From: Oscillospiraceae bacterium
Lineage (GTDB): Bacteria > Bacillota > Clostridia > Oscillospirales > Oscillospiraceae
NCBI GenBank assembly: GCA_016292255.1
Contig: JAEEZZ010000057.1
Span: forward strand, 1-37,241
Length of the DNA: 37,241 nucleotides
Direction of reading: 5' to 3'
The translations under genes were made by a program, and so were the position numbers. The notes under the pieces were generated by a model. It saw only the letters and a program-made list of their open reading frames with translations, was not told the DNA's origin and ran no database searches. Each line of letters starts with the position of its first letter. Position 1 is the first letter of the stretch. This document shows positions 22,047 through 31,827 of this stretch, one piece after another.

Positions 22047-24147
<2,101 letters not shown>

Positions 24148-24166
24148 AGATCAATTGATAACCCGG

Positions 24167-24661
24167 CTACTCTGTAAAAAAGCAATCTTCTTTCCAGCGT
24201 CTCGGATTATCATCGATATAACCCCAAATTTTTTGATAGTCTTTTTCGCCCCGGATCACGTGATCGTGATAGCCTCGTTGAAAGACGTTTTCTCCCAGGT
24301 CCCGGTTGCAAAATCGTTTCAGTGTACTTATCACATGGGGAATAAGCTCGTTGGCTCTGGAAGTCAGGCAGCGATCCCCCTTGTATTCGATCATCAGAAT
24401 CAGATGCAGGTGATTTGGCATGATCACGTATTTATCTACCGTCACGCCGGGGATTTTGTTCGTGGAGTTGATATAATGATCAACTACCTTACCTGCCGCC
24501 GTAAGCCGTACCAGCGGGGCGTCGTAGGCGCCGCCCCCTACGATCGAACCAAACAGCTTTTCCTTGTTTCGGGCACAAATCGTGATAAAGTAACAGCCCG
24601 CGTTGGAATAACTGTAAAAGCTGAGTCGGGTCGGTTTTCTGTTTGGATAGGCGTTTTCCAT
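24167..24661 (-). CDS. REP-associated tyrosine transposase (RAYT2, Y1_Tnp)
   Basis: The 164-residue RAYT carries the HUH motif MPNHLHLIL (His84, His86) and a C-terminal FQRGYHDHVIRGEKDYQKIW then GYIDDNP. It is clearly divergent from RAYT1. It begins 3 bp after the remB stop codon, so it is probably translated by coupling to remB; no separate ribosome site is apparent. Residues 41-50 read VGGGAYDAPL, the translation of a REP palindrome (24512-24541); the same palindrome gives VGGGALDAPL inside rlmD. Two REPINs (24052-24147 and 24935-25010) enclose remB plus this gene. The frame is intact, so it may be active or recently so. Confidence 0.9.
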   Translation of the reverse strand: MENAYPNRKPTRLSFYSYSNAGCYFITICARNKEKLFGSIVGGGAYDAPLVRLTAAGKVVDHYINSTNKIPGVTVDKYVIMPNHLHLILMIEYKGDRCLTSRANELIPHVISTLKRFCNRDLGENVFQRGYHDHVIRGEKDYQKIWGYIDDNPRRWKEDCFFTE

Positions 24662-24664
24662 GGT

Positions 24665-24910
24665 TCAGAGTTTTCTGTGCTCCAGGACTGTGGAATTGAA
24701 CTGAACCAGATAGACCCGGTTCAGACCGTATTCAGAAGTCACAATAAAGGATTTCGGCAGCTTATCGGTGGCAGGGATCACTTCGCCGTTTTGTTCTGCT
24801 TTCGCCAAAAACTCCCGTGTGCGTTTTTCGTAGGAGCAGTTGTCCAGGTCGAAGATGCCCACGATGGAGCTGTCCCGGACGGCCATATCACCGCCGATGG
24901 GTACATACAT
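24665..24910 (-). CDS. remB: Extracellular matrix regulator RemB-like protein (DUF370)
   Basis: The 81-residue protein (MYVPIGGDMAVRDSSIVGIF, then DLDNCSYEKRTREFL and LPKSFIVTSE) belongs to DUF370, which includes the Bacillus RemA/RemB DNA-binding regulators. In Firmicutes remB (yaaB) lies between recF and gyrB, exactly as here, which supports the assignment. AAAGGTGATAGAAA precedes the ATG. A REPIN separates it from recF and a RAYT follows after 3 bp. Its regulatory targets in this organism are unknown. Confidence 0.93.
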   Translation of the reverse strand: MYVPIGGDMAVRDSSIVGIFDLDNCSYEKRTREFLAKAEQNGEVIPATDKLPKSFIVTSEYGLNRVYLVQFNSTVLEHRKL

Positions 24911-24934
24911 TTTCTATCACCTTTGTGTTGCATT

Positions 24935-25010
24935 GTAGGGGGCGGCGCCTCGACGCCCCGGTACAGGGTTCGATGCTGCGGCACGGGCCGTCGTGGGCGC
25001 CGGCCCCTAC
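24935..25010. repeat. REPIN between recF and remB
   Basis: Same element as 24052-24147 (GTAGGGGGCGGCGCC ... GGCGCCGGCCCCTAC) without the internal 20-bp duplication. Both are in the same orientation and bracket remB-RAYT2. Confidence 0.9.
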
Positions 25011-25041
25011 AGACGGAGGGCTGTTTGACCCATCCGAACTG

Positions 25042-26145
25042 TCAGGACAACAGCTCTCCCCGCTGGATGCGGATCGTTTTTCCGATATCGGTGGCCTTTT
25101 CCTGCTCGCAGCAGGTGATGAAGACCTGGCCGTTTTGGATGCGGTTCAGGACGAAGTCCTGGCGGCCAGGATCCAGCTCGGAGAGCACGTCGTCCAGCAG
25201 CAGCACCGGCAGCTCGCCGGTGTCCGCCTCGAACAGATCCCGTTCCGCCAGCTTCAGACTGATGGCTGCGGTGCGGGTCTGGCCCTGGGAGGCGTAGGCC
25301 TTCATGGGCAGCTGATTCAGCGCCGCTTCAAAGTCGTCCTTGTGGGGGCCGGAGAGGCACTGCATGGATTCCAGCTCCGCCCGGGCATGGCTCTGCTGGT
25401 GCTCCTTGATCTGCTCATAGACCTCCCTGGCCGGGGCCGCGGGATCCGTGACGGTGGAGACGGTCTGGTAGCACAGGGTCAGCTCCTCGCTGCCGCCGGA
25501 AAAGGCAGCATGATGGGACGCGGCCCGTTCCGCCAGCTGGCGCAGATATTTGGCCCGGGTGGTGATGATGATCGCTCCGGTCTGGGCCATGCGCTCGTTG
25601 TACTCCGGCAGCAGCTCCAGCATCTCCGGACGGTCGAAGCGATCCCGCAGGGCTGCGGATTTCTGGGCCAGCAGCCGCTTGTATTCCTCCAGGGCCTTTG
25701 CATATTTGGGGCGAAGCTGGCACAGGGCGTCATCCAGCAGCTTGCGCCGCTCCGCAGCCCCCTTTTTCAGCACCAGCAGATCCTCCGGGCAGAACAACAC
25801 CGTATTCAGGATCCCGTCCAGATCCTCCCGGGTGCTCTTTTTGACCCCGGAGAGAAACAGCTGCCGGGGCCTGCGTGAGGCAAACAGCACGGCCCGCAGG
25901 GTTTGCTCCCTGCCGTAGGAGTCCACCCGGGCGGAGAGCTCGGCGAACTCCGCGCCGAAGCGGATCAGCTCCGCCTCCTTGCGGGTGCGGAAGGCCGCGC
26001 CCCGGCTCAGATAGCAGATGGCCTCCAGGAGATTCGTCTTTCCCTGGGCGTTCTCCCCCAGGATCAGATTGACGCCGGGATCGAAGGCGCAATCGAAGGA
26101 TTCATAATTGCGAAATCCCCGGAGGGACAAGTCTCGTATTACCAT
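25042..26145 (-). CDS. recF: DNA replication and repair protein RecF
   Basis: The 367-residue ABC-type ATPase acts at single-strand gaps to help RecA loading. Walker A is GENAQGKTNLLEA (residues 31-43), the N-terminus LSLRGFRNYESFDCAFDPGV is typical, and the C-terminal LPVLLLDDVLSELDPGRQDF holds the Walker B and D-loop. The ABC signature lies in AISLKLAERDL. The length is normal for Firmicutes. Its ribosome site (GGAAG) is weak and abuts a GTTGAAA word element that fills the spacer to yaaA. It is in its standard place in the dnaA-gyrA cluster. Confidence 0.97.
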   Translation of the reverse strand: MVIRDLSLRGFRNYESFDCAFDPGVNLILGENAQGKTNLLEAICYLSRGAAFRTRKEAELIRFGAEFAELSARVDSYGREQTLRAVLFASRRPRQLFLSGVKKSTREDLDGILNTVLFCPEDLLVLKKGAAERRKLLDDALCQLRPKYAKALEEYKRLLAQKSAALRDRFDRPEMLELLPEYNERMAQTGAIIITTRAKYLRQLAERAASHHAAFSGGSEELTLCYQTVSTVTDPAAPAREVYEQIKEHQQSHARAELESMQCLSGPHKDDFEAALNQLPMKAYASQGQTRTAAISLKLAERDLFEADTGELPVLLLDDVLSELDPGRQDFVLNRIQNGQVFITCCEQEKATDIGKTIRIQRGELLS

Positions 26146-26157
26146 TTTTTCTTCCGG

Positions 26158-26256
26158 TTGAAAGTTGAAAATTGAAAGTTGAAAATGAATGTGTTTTGCA
26201 AATTGCTATTTGCAAAATTCCGATAACTTTCAACTTTACACTTTCAATTTTCAACT
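26158..26256. repeat. GTTGAAA word element with core hairpin, between yaaA and recF
   Basis: Left words GTTGAAAGTTGAAAATTG, centre TTTTG-CAAATTGCTATTTG-CAAAA (26194-26217), right words ACTTTCAACTTTACACTTTC followed by AATTTTCAACT. Nearly the same as 7887-7982, 18 kb away. Its right end overlaps the yaaA stop codon. Confidence 0.88.
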
Positions 26257-26506
26257 ATGATTCTCCCTGGGTAACCAGGTATTTGCACCCGTCAAAGTCC
26301 ACACGGTCGCCAGGGTAGAGCTTTTTTCCCCGCATGGTGCAGACCTCGCCATTGACGGTGACTTCCTCGTTGAGAATGAAATTCTTCGCCATGCCGCCGG
26401 ACTCGACGGCATTTGCCAGCTTCAAAAAGCTTTCCAGCTTGATAAATTCCGTGGTGATGGGGATCTTGACCTCTGACGGGTCGATCCTTCTGACTCGAAC
26501 TTTCAT
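26255..26506 (-). CDS. yaaA: S4-domain RNA-binding protein YaaA
   Basis: The 83-residue S4-like protein matches the YaaA family encoded between dnaN and recF in Firmicutes. It contains ITTEFIKLESFLKLANAVES, AKNFILNEEVTVNGEVCTMR and GKKLYPGDRVDFDG, the S4 RNA-binding signature with the NG-E turn. CAGGTGAAACC precedes the ATG. It probably binds structured RNA such as rRNA; a precise role is not established. The stop codon coincides with the edge of a dispersed repeat. Confidence 0.93.
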   Translation of the reverse strand: MKVRVRRIDPSEVKIPITTEFIKLESFLKLANAVESGGMAKNFILNEEVTVNGEVCTMRGKKLYPGDRVDFDGCKYLVTQGES

Positions 26507-26539
26507 GGTTTCACCTGTTTTTCCATGTTGATTTGCCGA

Positions 26540-26568
26540 TAGGGGCCGCCGCAGGCGCCGGCCCCTGC
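26540..26568. repeat. REP hairpin between dnaN and yaaA
   Basis: TAGGGGCCGCCGCAGGCGCC then GGCCCCTGC, a REP-type palindrome. Just beyond, CAACTTGCTATTCTCAATTC at the dnaN stop codon (26588) resembles the GAGAATT words of other elements. Confidence 0.75.
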
Positions 26569-26587
26569 AATGTTCAACTTGCTATTC

Positions 26588-27703
26588 TCAATTCAACCTG
26601 ACCGGCTGGATCAGATATGTATAGTCCACGTTCTTCTTGTCCGGCTCGCAGGGCACCAGCAGGATGGGAGAAAGACCGCCGGAGAGCTGCAGGGTGACCT
26701 CGTCGGTGGGGACGGCCTTCAACGCCTCCAGCATATAGCGGCAGGAGAAGCCGATCTCCGTGTCCTTGCCGTCGCCGGCCAGACGGCAGCCGTCGGTGGC
26801 GGAGGCAATGGTGGTCACGGTGCGGAACTCGGCGCCGTCCTTGGAGAACAGGCAGCGGATGGGGCTCTTGTATTTCTCATTGACGATCAGGCCCACCCGC
26901 TCCACGGTAGCCGTCAGCTCCGCCACGTTGGCCACCAGCTCGATGGGGGTGGAATCGGGGATAAAGCGCCGCCACTCGGCAAATTTGCCCTCCAGCAGGC
27001 GGCAGATCAGGGTGGCGTTCTCCACGGAGAAGGAGATATGCTTCTTGCCCAGGGTGAAACGAAGCTCGTCCTCGGTGTCGGAGAGGATCTTTTCCAGCTC
27101 CTTCAGCGCAGCAGAGGGGACCACAAAGCTGGTGGGGGCGAAGTCCGCGTTTTCGGCGTGATAGGCCCGCTTGGCCATCCGGTAGCCGTCGATGGCCACC
27201 ATGGTGACGGTATTGCCCTGGGTCTCCACCAGGCAGCCGGTGTAGATGGGATTGGCGGTGTCGTCGGAGACCGCAAAAATGGTGCCGGAGATCAGATCCC
27301 GCAGAGCGTTCTGCGGCAGCCGCACCGCGTTTTCCTCCTCCACGGCGGGAAGCTGGGGATATTCGTCGGCGGCGGAGGCCATGAGCTGGAAGGAGGCCAC
27401 CCCGCCCTTAATGCTGACCCGGTAGTTCTCGTCCACCTCGATGGAGACCACGTCGTCCGGCAGCTTGCGGATGATATCGGCAAACATCCGGGCGGGCATC
27501 ACGCATTCCCCGGGCTGAAGCACCTTTGCCTCCATGCAGACGGTGATCCCCGTTTCCAGATTATAACCCGTCAGGCGGAGATCCTCCCCCGCTATCATGT
27601 AAATGCCTTCCAGAAACGCCAGACTGCTCTTGGGGCTGACCGTCCGGGAGACGATGGAAATCGCGTTGCTGAGACCGTTTTTTTCACACAGGAACTTCAT
27701 CAC
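26588..27703 (-). CDS. dnaN: DNA polymerase III beta subunit (sliding clamp)
   Basis: The 371-residue clamp ties the replicative polymerase to DNA. It has the standard three-domain architecture. Recognisable stretches are MKFLCEKNGLSNAISIVSRT at the start, KSSLAFLEGIYMIAGEDLRL, GECVMPARMFADIIRKLPDD, and the C-terminal end YTYLIQPVRLN, matching the usual Y-x-x-x-P-(V/M)-R terminus. Two adjacent ATGs exist; AAAGGAG is 7 nt before the first. It lies directly after oriC in the dnaA-dnaN order. Length and sequence are normal. Confidence 0.98.
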   Translation of the reverse strand: MMKFLCEKNGLSNAISIVSRTVSPKSSLAFLEGIYMIAGEDLRLTGYNLETGITVCMEAKVLQPGECVMPARMFADIIRKLPDDVVSIEVDENYRVSIKGGVASFQLMASAADEYPQLPAVEEENAVRLPQNALRDLISGTIFAVSDDTANPIYTGCLVETQGNTVTMVAIDGYRMAKRAYHAENADFAPTSFVVPSAALKELEKILSDTEDELRFTLGKKHISFSVENATLICRLLEGKFAEWRRFIPDSTPIELVANVAELTATVERVGLIVNEKYKSPIRCLFSKDGAEFRTVTTIASATDGCRLAGDGKDTEIGFSCRYMLEALKAVPTDEVTLQLSGGLSPILLVPCEPDKKNVDYTYLIQPVRLN

Positions 27704-27717
27704 AAATCTCCTTTCGT

Positions 27718-27940
27718 TTCTCTCTTTTAGAGAGAAAGAGAGAATATATTACAGTAGTAAGCATCAGTAGGGGGTGTGGATTGGGGAAAAGCCAGGAATT
27801 CCCTGTTCTGACAAGATAATCTTTTCCACGTCGAATGTGGAAAGAAAGACGGATTTCCACAGGGGTATGCGCGTCAAAATTCGAAACGCCGGAAATCCAC
27901 AGAAAGTTTTCCACTTTCCACACCCGACGTGGAAAACGAA
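27718..27940. other. Chromosomal replication origin oriC (dnaA-dnaN spacer)
   Basis: The 250-bp spacer between dnaA and dnaN holds at least eight sites resembling DnaA boxes of the TTTTCCACA type on both strands: 27775 (TGTGGATTG), 27822 (TTTTCCACG), 27836 (TGTGGAAAG), 27853 (ATTTCCACA), 27893 (AAATCCACA), 27907 (TTTTCCACT), 27914 (CTTTCCACA) and 27928 (CGTGGAAAA). The dnaN side (about 27718-27765) is A/T-rich with purine-pyrimidine runs (AGAGAAAGAGAGAATATATT), a candidate unwinding element. No box-like cluster is evident upstream of dnaA, so a single-part origin is likely. Gene polarity flips to plus on the far side of dnaA, as expected around an origin. Confidence 0.88.
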
Positions 27941-27953
27941 AATGGGCGGAAAA

Positions 27954-29267
27954 TCACAGTTTGCTATTGATATTTGCCGTAATATCCCGCAGGTTGTCCA
28001 GGGTTTCCTTATCGTTTTTGGCGATCAGAGCCTCCACCTTTTGCAGGGAGGAAATGACGGTGGTATGATCCCGGCCGAATTCCCGGCCGATGTTCTTGTA
28101 GCTCTGGTGGGTCAGTTCCCGGATCAGATACATGGCGATCTGCCGCGGCATGACCACGTTGTTGGATTTCAGACGGCCCCGGAGCAAATTCTCCTCCACG
28201 CTGTAATAGCGGGAGACCTCGCCAATGATCAGAGCGGGGGTGGGCAGGTTGTGCCCGGCGTCCATATACATATCCTTGATGGCCCGGGAGACGTTGGAAA
28301 GATCCAGGGGCATCCCGTTGAGCTCGTGGTAGGCCTTGATGATGTTCACCGTGCCCTCCAGGGAGCGGACGTTGTTGGTGATATTCTCGGCAATGTAGTT
28401 GCAGATATCGTCCGGCAGATCCATGCCCAGGGAGTTGGCCTTGTTCTGGATGATGGCCATACGGGTCTCATAGTCCGGGGGGATGATGTCGCAGATCAGG
28501 CCGCCCTCAAAGCGGGTGCGGAGACGGTCCGCCAGCAGGGAGATCTCATTGGGCGGACGGTCGGAGGTGACCACGATCTGCTTGCGGCCCTCAAAGAGCT
28601 CGTTGAAGGTGTGGAAGAACTCCTCCTCCGTGGAGGCCTTGCCGCCGATGAACTGAATATCGTCCATCAGAAGCAGATCCGCGTTGCGGTATTTTTTGCG
28701 GAATTCTACGTTGCGATGCTCTCGCAGGGCAATGATCAGCTCGTTGGTAAACTGCTCGGAGCTGATGTAGACGATGTTGAAGTCGGGATAGTTCTGCTGG
28801 ATCCGGTTGGCAATGGCATAGAGCAGATGGGTCTTACCCAGGCCGGAGGGCCCGTAGATGAACAGGGGGTTGTAGGCGGTGGCGGGCTTGTCGGTGACGG
28901 CAAGGGCTGCGTTGTAGGCGAAGCGGTTGGAGGGCCCCACCACGAAGGAATCGAAGGTAAACTGGGGGTTGAAGCGGGGCTTTCCGGTGTTCTCTCTGGA
29001 CTTCTGGAACTCCGCCATCTCCTCCTCACAGATCACGTTCACGTCGAAGTCCTGCCCGGTCAGCTCCCGCACCGCGTCGCGGATATAGCCCAGGCAGCGC
29101 CGCTCAATGAATTCCTTGCAGAATTCCGAGGGAGCATAGACCGTCAGCTTCTGCTCGTTGATCTCCAGAATATAGGATTGGTCGAAAAAGGTGGAAACGA
29201 TGCCGGGGGTCAGGCGCTCGTCCAGGTAGGCTATGACCTTGGCCCAGATGTAAGCGTTGGAATACAT
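27954..29267 (-). CDS. dnaA: Chromosomal replication initiator DnaA
   Basis: The 437-residue initiator has an N-terminal DnaB/partner-binding domain I, then a short linker (domain II is brief: about FQKSRENTGKPRFNPQ). The AAA+ domain shows Walker A GPSGLGKTHLL and Walker B LLLMDDIQF, and the arginine-finger region is at LADRLRTRFEGGL. The C-terminal DNA-binding domain ends with the signature FGRDHTTVISSLQKVE. I start at MYSNAYIW because GGAGG is 10 nt upstream; a GTG three codons earlier would touch the ribosome site. Its box set in the adjacent origin deviates from TTATCCACA, but the DNA-binding helix looks ordinary. It has a promoter in the region shared with lexA. Confidence 0.98.
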   Translation of the reverse strand: MYSNAYIWAKVIAYLDERLTPGIVSTFFDQSYILEINEQKLTVYAPSEFCKEFIERRCLGYIRDAVRELTGQDFDVNVICEEEMAEFQKSRENTGKPRFNPQFTFDSFVVGPSNRFAYNAALAVTDKPATAYNPLFIYGPSGLGKTHLLYAIANRIQQNYPDFNIVYISSEQFTNELIIALREHRNVEFRKKYRNADLLLMDDIQFIGGKASTEEEFFHTFNELFEGRKQIVVTSDRPPNEISLLADRLRTRFEGGLICDIIPPDYETRMAIIQNKANSLGMDLPDDICNYIAENITNNVRSLEGTVNIIKAYHELNGMPLDLSNVSRAIKDMYMDAGHNLPTPALIIGEVSRYYSVEENLLRGRLKSNNVVMPRQIAMYLIRELTHQSYKNIGREFGRDHTTVISSLQKVEALIAKNDKETLDNLRDITANINSKL

Positions 29268-29316
29268 GAAAAACACACCTCCGGAGGGTGAAAAATTCGT
29301 ATACTACATCCCTATT

Positions 29317-29345
29317 ATTATACCATAAAATCCACCGTTTTACAA
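29317..29345 (-). promoter_or_regulatory. dnaA promoter
   Basis: On the minus strand TTGTAA (29345-29340), a 17-bp spacer and consensus TATAAT (29322-29317). It leads to dnaA about 40 bp downstream. Confidence 0.75.
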
Positions 29346-29401
29346 GTCTTTTTCGCTAATTTCTTTATAATATTGTATAGAAAGATTTTTAGGGATATTT
29401 G

Positions 29402-29415
29402 TAAACAAATGTTTG
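29402..29415. promoter_or_regulatory. SOS box (LexA operator)
   Basis: TAAACAAATGTTTG fits the Gram-positive LexA box CGAACRNRYGTTYG at 12 of 14 positions, including all of AACRNRYGTTYG. It overlaps the -35 box of the lexA promoter, so lexA is probably autoregulated. Confidence 0.78.
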
Positions 29416-29441
29416 ATTTTTACGGGAAAATGGAGTACAAT
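29413..29441 (+). promoter_or_regulatory. lexA promoter
   Basis: TTGATT (29413-29418), a 17-bp spacer and TACAAT (29436-29441), about 20 bp ahead of the lexA start. The -35 lies partly in the SOS box. Confidence 0.75.
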
Positions 29442-29461
29442 CACGGTGAGGTGATTATGAC

Positions 29462-30064
29462 ATGGCGGAACGCGAAAAACGAAGCGAGATATTCGACTTC
29501 CTTGTGCAGTACATCGATTCCCACGGCTACGGTCCCTCTGTCCGGGAAATTTGCGACGCAGTGGATCTCAGATCCACCGCTACGGTGCATTATCATTTGC
29601 GTCAGCTGGCGGAACAGGGAATGATCCGGATCGGCGACGGGAAAAAGCGTGCGATCTCCCTGGTCAAATCTCAGCAAGAGCACCTTCCCTCATCCGAAGG
29701 TCCTGCGTCCATCCCCATTCTCGGCACCGTGGCAGCCGGTCAGCCCATCCTTGCGCTGGAGCAGATCGACGGCTACCTGCCCTGGCCCGGTGGCGCGGAT
29801 TGGTTTGCCCTGCGGGTCAAGGGTGAGAGCATGAAAAACGCCGGGATCCTCTCCGGGGATCTGGTGATCGTTCGGCCGCAGAAGACGGCGGAGAACGGAG
29901 AGATCGTAGTGGCCCTTCTGGAGGACGAGGCCACCGTTAAGCGCTTCTCCAAAAAGAACGGGCATATCTATCTGCTTCCGGAAAACGAGGCCTTCTCCCC
30001 CATCCCCGGCGATGAGGCGGTGATCCTGGGTCTGGTGCGGGGCGTGGTCAGAACATACGACTAA
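29462..30064 (+). CDS. lexA: SOS repressor LexA
   Basis: The 200-residue repressor of the DNA-damage response has an N-terminal winged helix (residues 6-65; GYGPSVREICDAVDLRSTAT is the recognition part) and an S24 self-cleavage domain. The cleavage bond is Ala92-Gly93 in GTVAAGQPI; catalytic Ser123 is in VKGESMKNAGI and Lys160 in DEATVKRF. All key residues are present. GAGGTG lies 8 nt before the ATG. It is divergent from dnaA across a 190-bp region and upstream of parAB. A parS site begins 3 bp after its stop codon. Confidence 0.97.
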   Translation: MAEREKRSEIFDFLVQYIDSHGYGPSVREICDAVDLRSTATVHYHLRQLAEQGMIRIGDGKKRAISLVKSQQEHLPSSEGPASIPILGTVAAGQPILALEQIDGYLPWPGGADWFALRVKGESMKNAGILSGDLVIVRPQKTAENGEIVVALLEDEATVKRFSKKNGHIYLLPENEAFSPIPGDEAVILGLVRGVVRTYD

Positions 30065-30066
30065 AA

Positions 30067-30082
30067 TGTTTCACGTGAAACA
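30067..30082. promoter_or_regulatory. parS centromere site 1
   Basis: TGTTTCACGTGAAACA, a perfect match to the bacterial parS 16-mer bound by ParB, between lexA and parA and about 2.2 kb from oriC. Confidence 0.97.
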
Positions 30083-30111
30083 AATCTGTCATCTTTCGAC
30101 CTCTTTTTTTC

Positions 30112-30139
30112 TTGCAATTTCCGGATAATGTGCTATAAT
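30112..30139 (+). promoter_or_regulatory. parAB promoter
   Basis: TTGCAA (30112-30117), 16-bp spacer, consensus TATAAT (30134-30139), 33 bp ahead of the parA start. The parS site lies about 30 bp upstream of the -35. Confidence 0.78.
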
Positions 30140-30172
30140 CAGGGAGAAATCAAACGGAAAGGAGATTCGACC

Positions 30173-30928
30173 GTGAAGCTTGTAGCGATTGTGAATCAAA
30201 AAGGCGGCGTCGGCAAGACCACCACGGCGGTGAATCTCACCGCGGCACTGCATTCCAAGGGTGCAAGGGTCCTGCTGGTGGACTTCGATCCCCAGGCCAA
30301 CGCCACCTCCGGGCTGGGCGTCAGCCGTCACAGCAAGTACACCTCCTACGACGTGATCATCAACGGCGTTCCAGCTAAGGACGCCATTGTGCACACGGAT
30401 TGGGGCGACGTGCTCCCCTCCTCCTCTGCGCTGGCGGGCGCCGGTGTGGAGCTGGCGGACATGGAGCAGCGGGAATTCATTCTGAAAAAGGCGCTGGAGC
30501 CGGTGGAGAAGCAATACGATTATATCTTTATTGACTGTCCTCCCTCGCTGGAGCTGCTGACGCTGAACGGACTTTGCGCCGCGTCCCAGATTCTGATCCC
30601 GGTACAGTGCGAATACTACGCGCTGGAGGGCCTGTCCGATCTCATGTCCACCATGCGGGTGGTCAAAAAGAGACTGAATCCGGAGCTGACGGTGTTCGGC
30701 GTTCTGCTGACCATGTTTGACGGACGCACCAACTTCTCCAGCCAGGTGGCGCAGGAGGTTCGGCATTTCTTCCCGGGCCGGGTCTTTGCTACGGCCATTC
30801 CCCGCAACGTGCGGCTGGCGGAAGCGCCCAGTCACGGCGTCCCCATTTGTGCCTACGACAAGCACAGCAAGGGAACAAAAGCATATATGCAGGTCGCGGA
30901 GGAGATCCTGCGCGGCACGCGAAAATAG
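30173..30928 (+). CDS. parA: Chromosome partitioning ATPase ParA (Soj)
   Basis: The 251-residue ATPase starts with GTG (MKLVAIVNQKGGVGKTTTAV), after AAAGGAGATTCGACC; an upstream ATG at 30128 has no ribosome site. It shows the deviant Walker A KGGVGKTT (about residues 9-16), Walker A' LLVDFDPQANAT, and Walker B YIFIDCPPSL. Length and C-terminal NVRLAEAPSHGVPICAYD are characteristic of chromosomal ParA/Soj. It is followed by parB 14 bp later and shares a transcript with it. It works with ParB-parS complexes to segregate or load the origin region. Confidence 0.97.
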   Translation: MKLVAIVNQKGGVGKTTTAVNLTAALHSKGARVLLVDFDPQANATSGLGVSRHSKYTSYDVIINGVPAKDAIVHTDWGDVLPSSSALAGAGVELADMEQREFILKKALEPVEKQYDYIFIDCPPSLELLTLNGLCAASQILIPVQCEYYALEGLSDLMSTMRVVKKRLNPELTVFGVLLTMFDGRTNFSSQVAQEVRHFFPGRVFATAIPRNVRLAEAPSHGVPICAYDKHSKGTKAYMQVAEEILRGTRK

Positions 30929-30942
30929 GAGTACCATACATT

Positions 30943-31827
30943 ATGAAAAAGCAATCAGGCTTAGGGCGGGGCCTCAGCGCCCTGCTGGAAGACCCAAATC
31001 TGGACTTCACCCAACAAAAGGGCGGAGTCAGCAGCGTTCCCATCCACAAGGTGGAACCCAATCCCCTGCAGCCCCGGCGGGAGTTTGATCCAGAGGCCCT
31101 GCAGGCGCTGGCCGATTCCATTACGGCCCACGGCATGATCCAACCGCTGACCGTGCGGGAGCTTCCCGGCGGGTATTATCAGATCATTGCAGGCGAGCGC
31201 CGCTGGCGTGCGGCCAGAATGGCCGGCCTGCAGGAGGTCCCGATCCTGGTGATCGAGGCGGACGACCGTAAGGTCATGGAGCTGGCCCTGGTAGAGAACC
31301 TGCAGCGCGAGGATCTGAACCCCATGGAAGAAGCCCAGGGCTACCGTTCTCTGATGGAGGACTACGGGCTGACCCAGGCGGAGACCGCAGAACGGGTGGG
31401 CAAATCCCGTCCCGCTGTGGCCAACGCCCTTCGGTTGCTGAGCCTCTCGGAGGATCTGGCGGAAATGGTGCGGAACGGGACCCTCTCCCCCGGCCACGCC
31501 AGAGCTCTGCTGGGAGTCAAGAGCGAAAAGCTCCGCAAGCAGGCCGCCCAGCGGATCATTGCCCTGCAGCTCTCCGTCCGGCAGGCGGAGACCCTTTGCA
31601 AGAACCTGGAAAAGCCCAAGCAGGAGGCAAAGGAAGCCCCGCTGGAGGTGGACTACGTCGCCGAGTGCGAAAAGACTCTGACTCGCCGTCTGGGCCGCAA
31701 GGTTCGGATCATCAACGGGAAAAACAAGGGTCGCTTCGAGCTGGAATTCTACGGCCAGGACGACTTGAACCGCCTGCTCTTTGCCCTGCAGCGGATCTCA
31801 TGGAAGGAGGAGAGCCAGGATGAGTGA
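30943..31827 (+). CDS. parB: Chromosome partitioning protein ParB (Spo0J)
   Basis: The 294-residue CTPase clamp loads at parS. The start is MKKQSGLGRGLSALLEDPNL; the Arg-containing N-terminus that stimulates ParA is present (KKQSGLGRG). The CTP-binding domain shows NPLQPRREFDPEAL and the ParB box AGERRWRAA (residues 83-91), plus ENLQREDLNPMEEAQGY. The HTH domain (TQAETAERVGKSRPAVANAL) binds parS. The C-terminus provides the dimer clamp. TAGGAG lies upstream of ATG. Its last codons overlap the next gene by 8 bp, so the two are translated together. Confidence 0.97.
   Translation: MKKQSGLGRGLSALLEDPNLDFTQQKGGVSSVPIHKVEPNPLQPRREFDPEALQALADSITAHGMIQPLTVRELPGGYYQIIAGERRWRAARMAGLQEVPILVIEADDRKVMELALVENLQREDLNPMEEAQGYRSLMEDYGLTQAETAERVGKSRPAVANALRLLSLSEDLAEMVRNGTLSPGHARALLGVKSEKLRKQAAQRIIALQLSVRQAETLCKNLEKPKQEAKEAPLEVDYVAECEKTLTRRLGRKVRIINGKNKGRFELEFYGQDDLNRLLFALQRISWKEESQDE

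Noticed and set aside
29364..29380. Additional promoter (TATAATATTGTATAG) between dnaA and lexA
   Set aside because: No matching -35 at a suitable distance in either direction beyond the two promoters already assigned.
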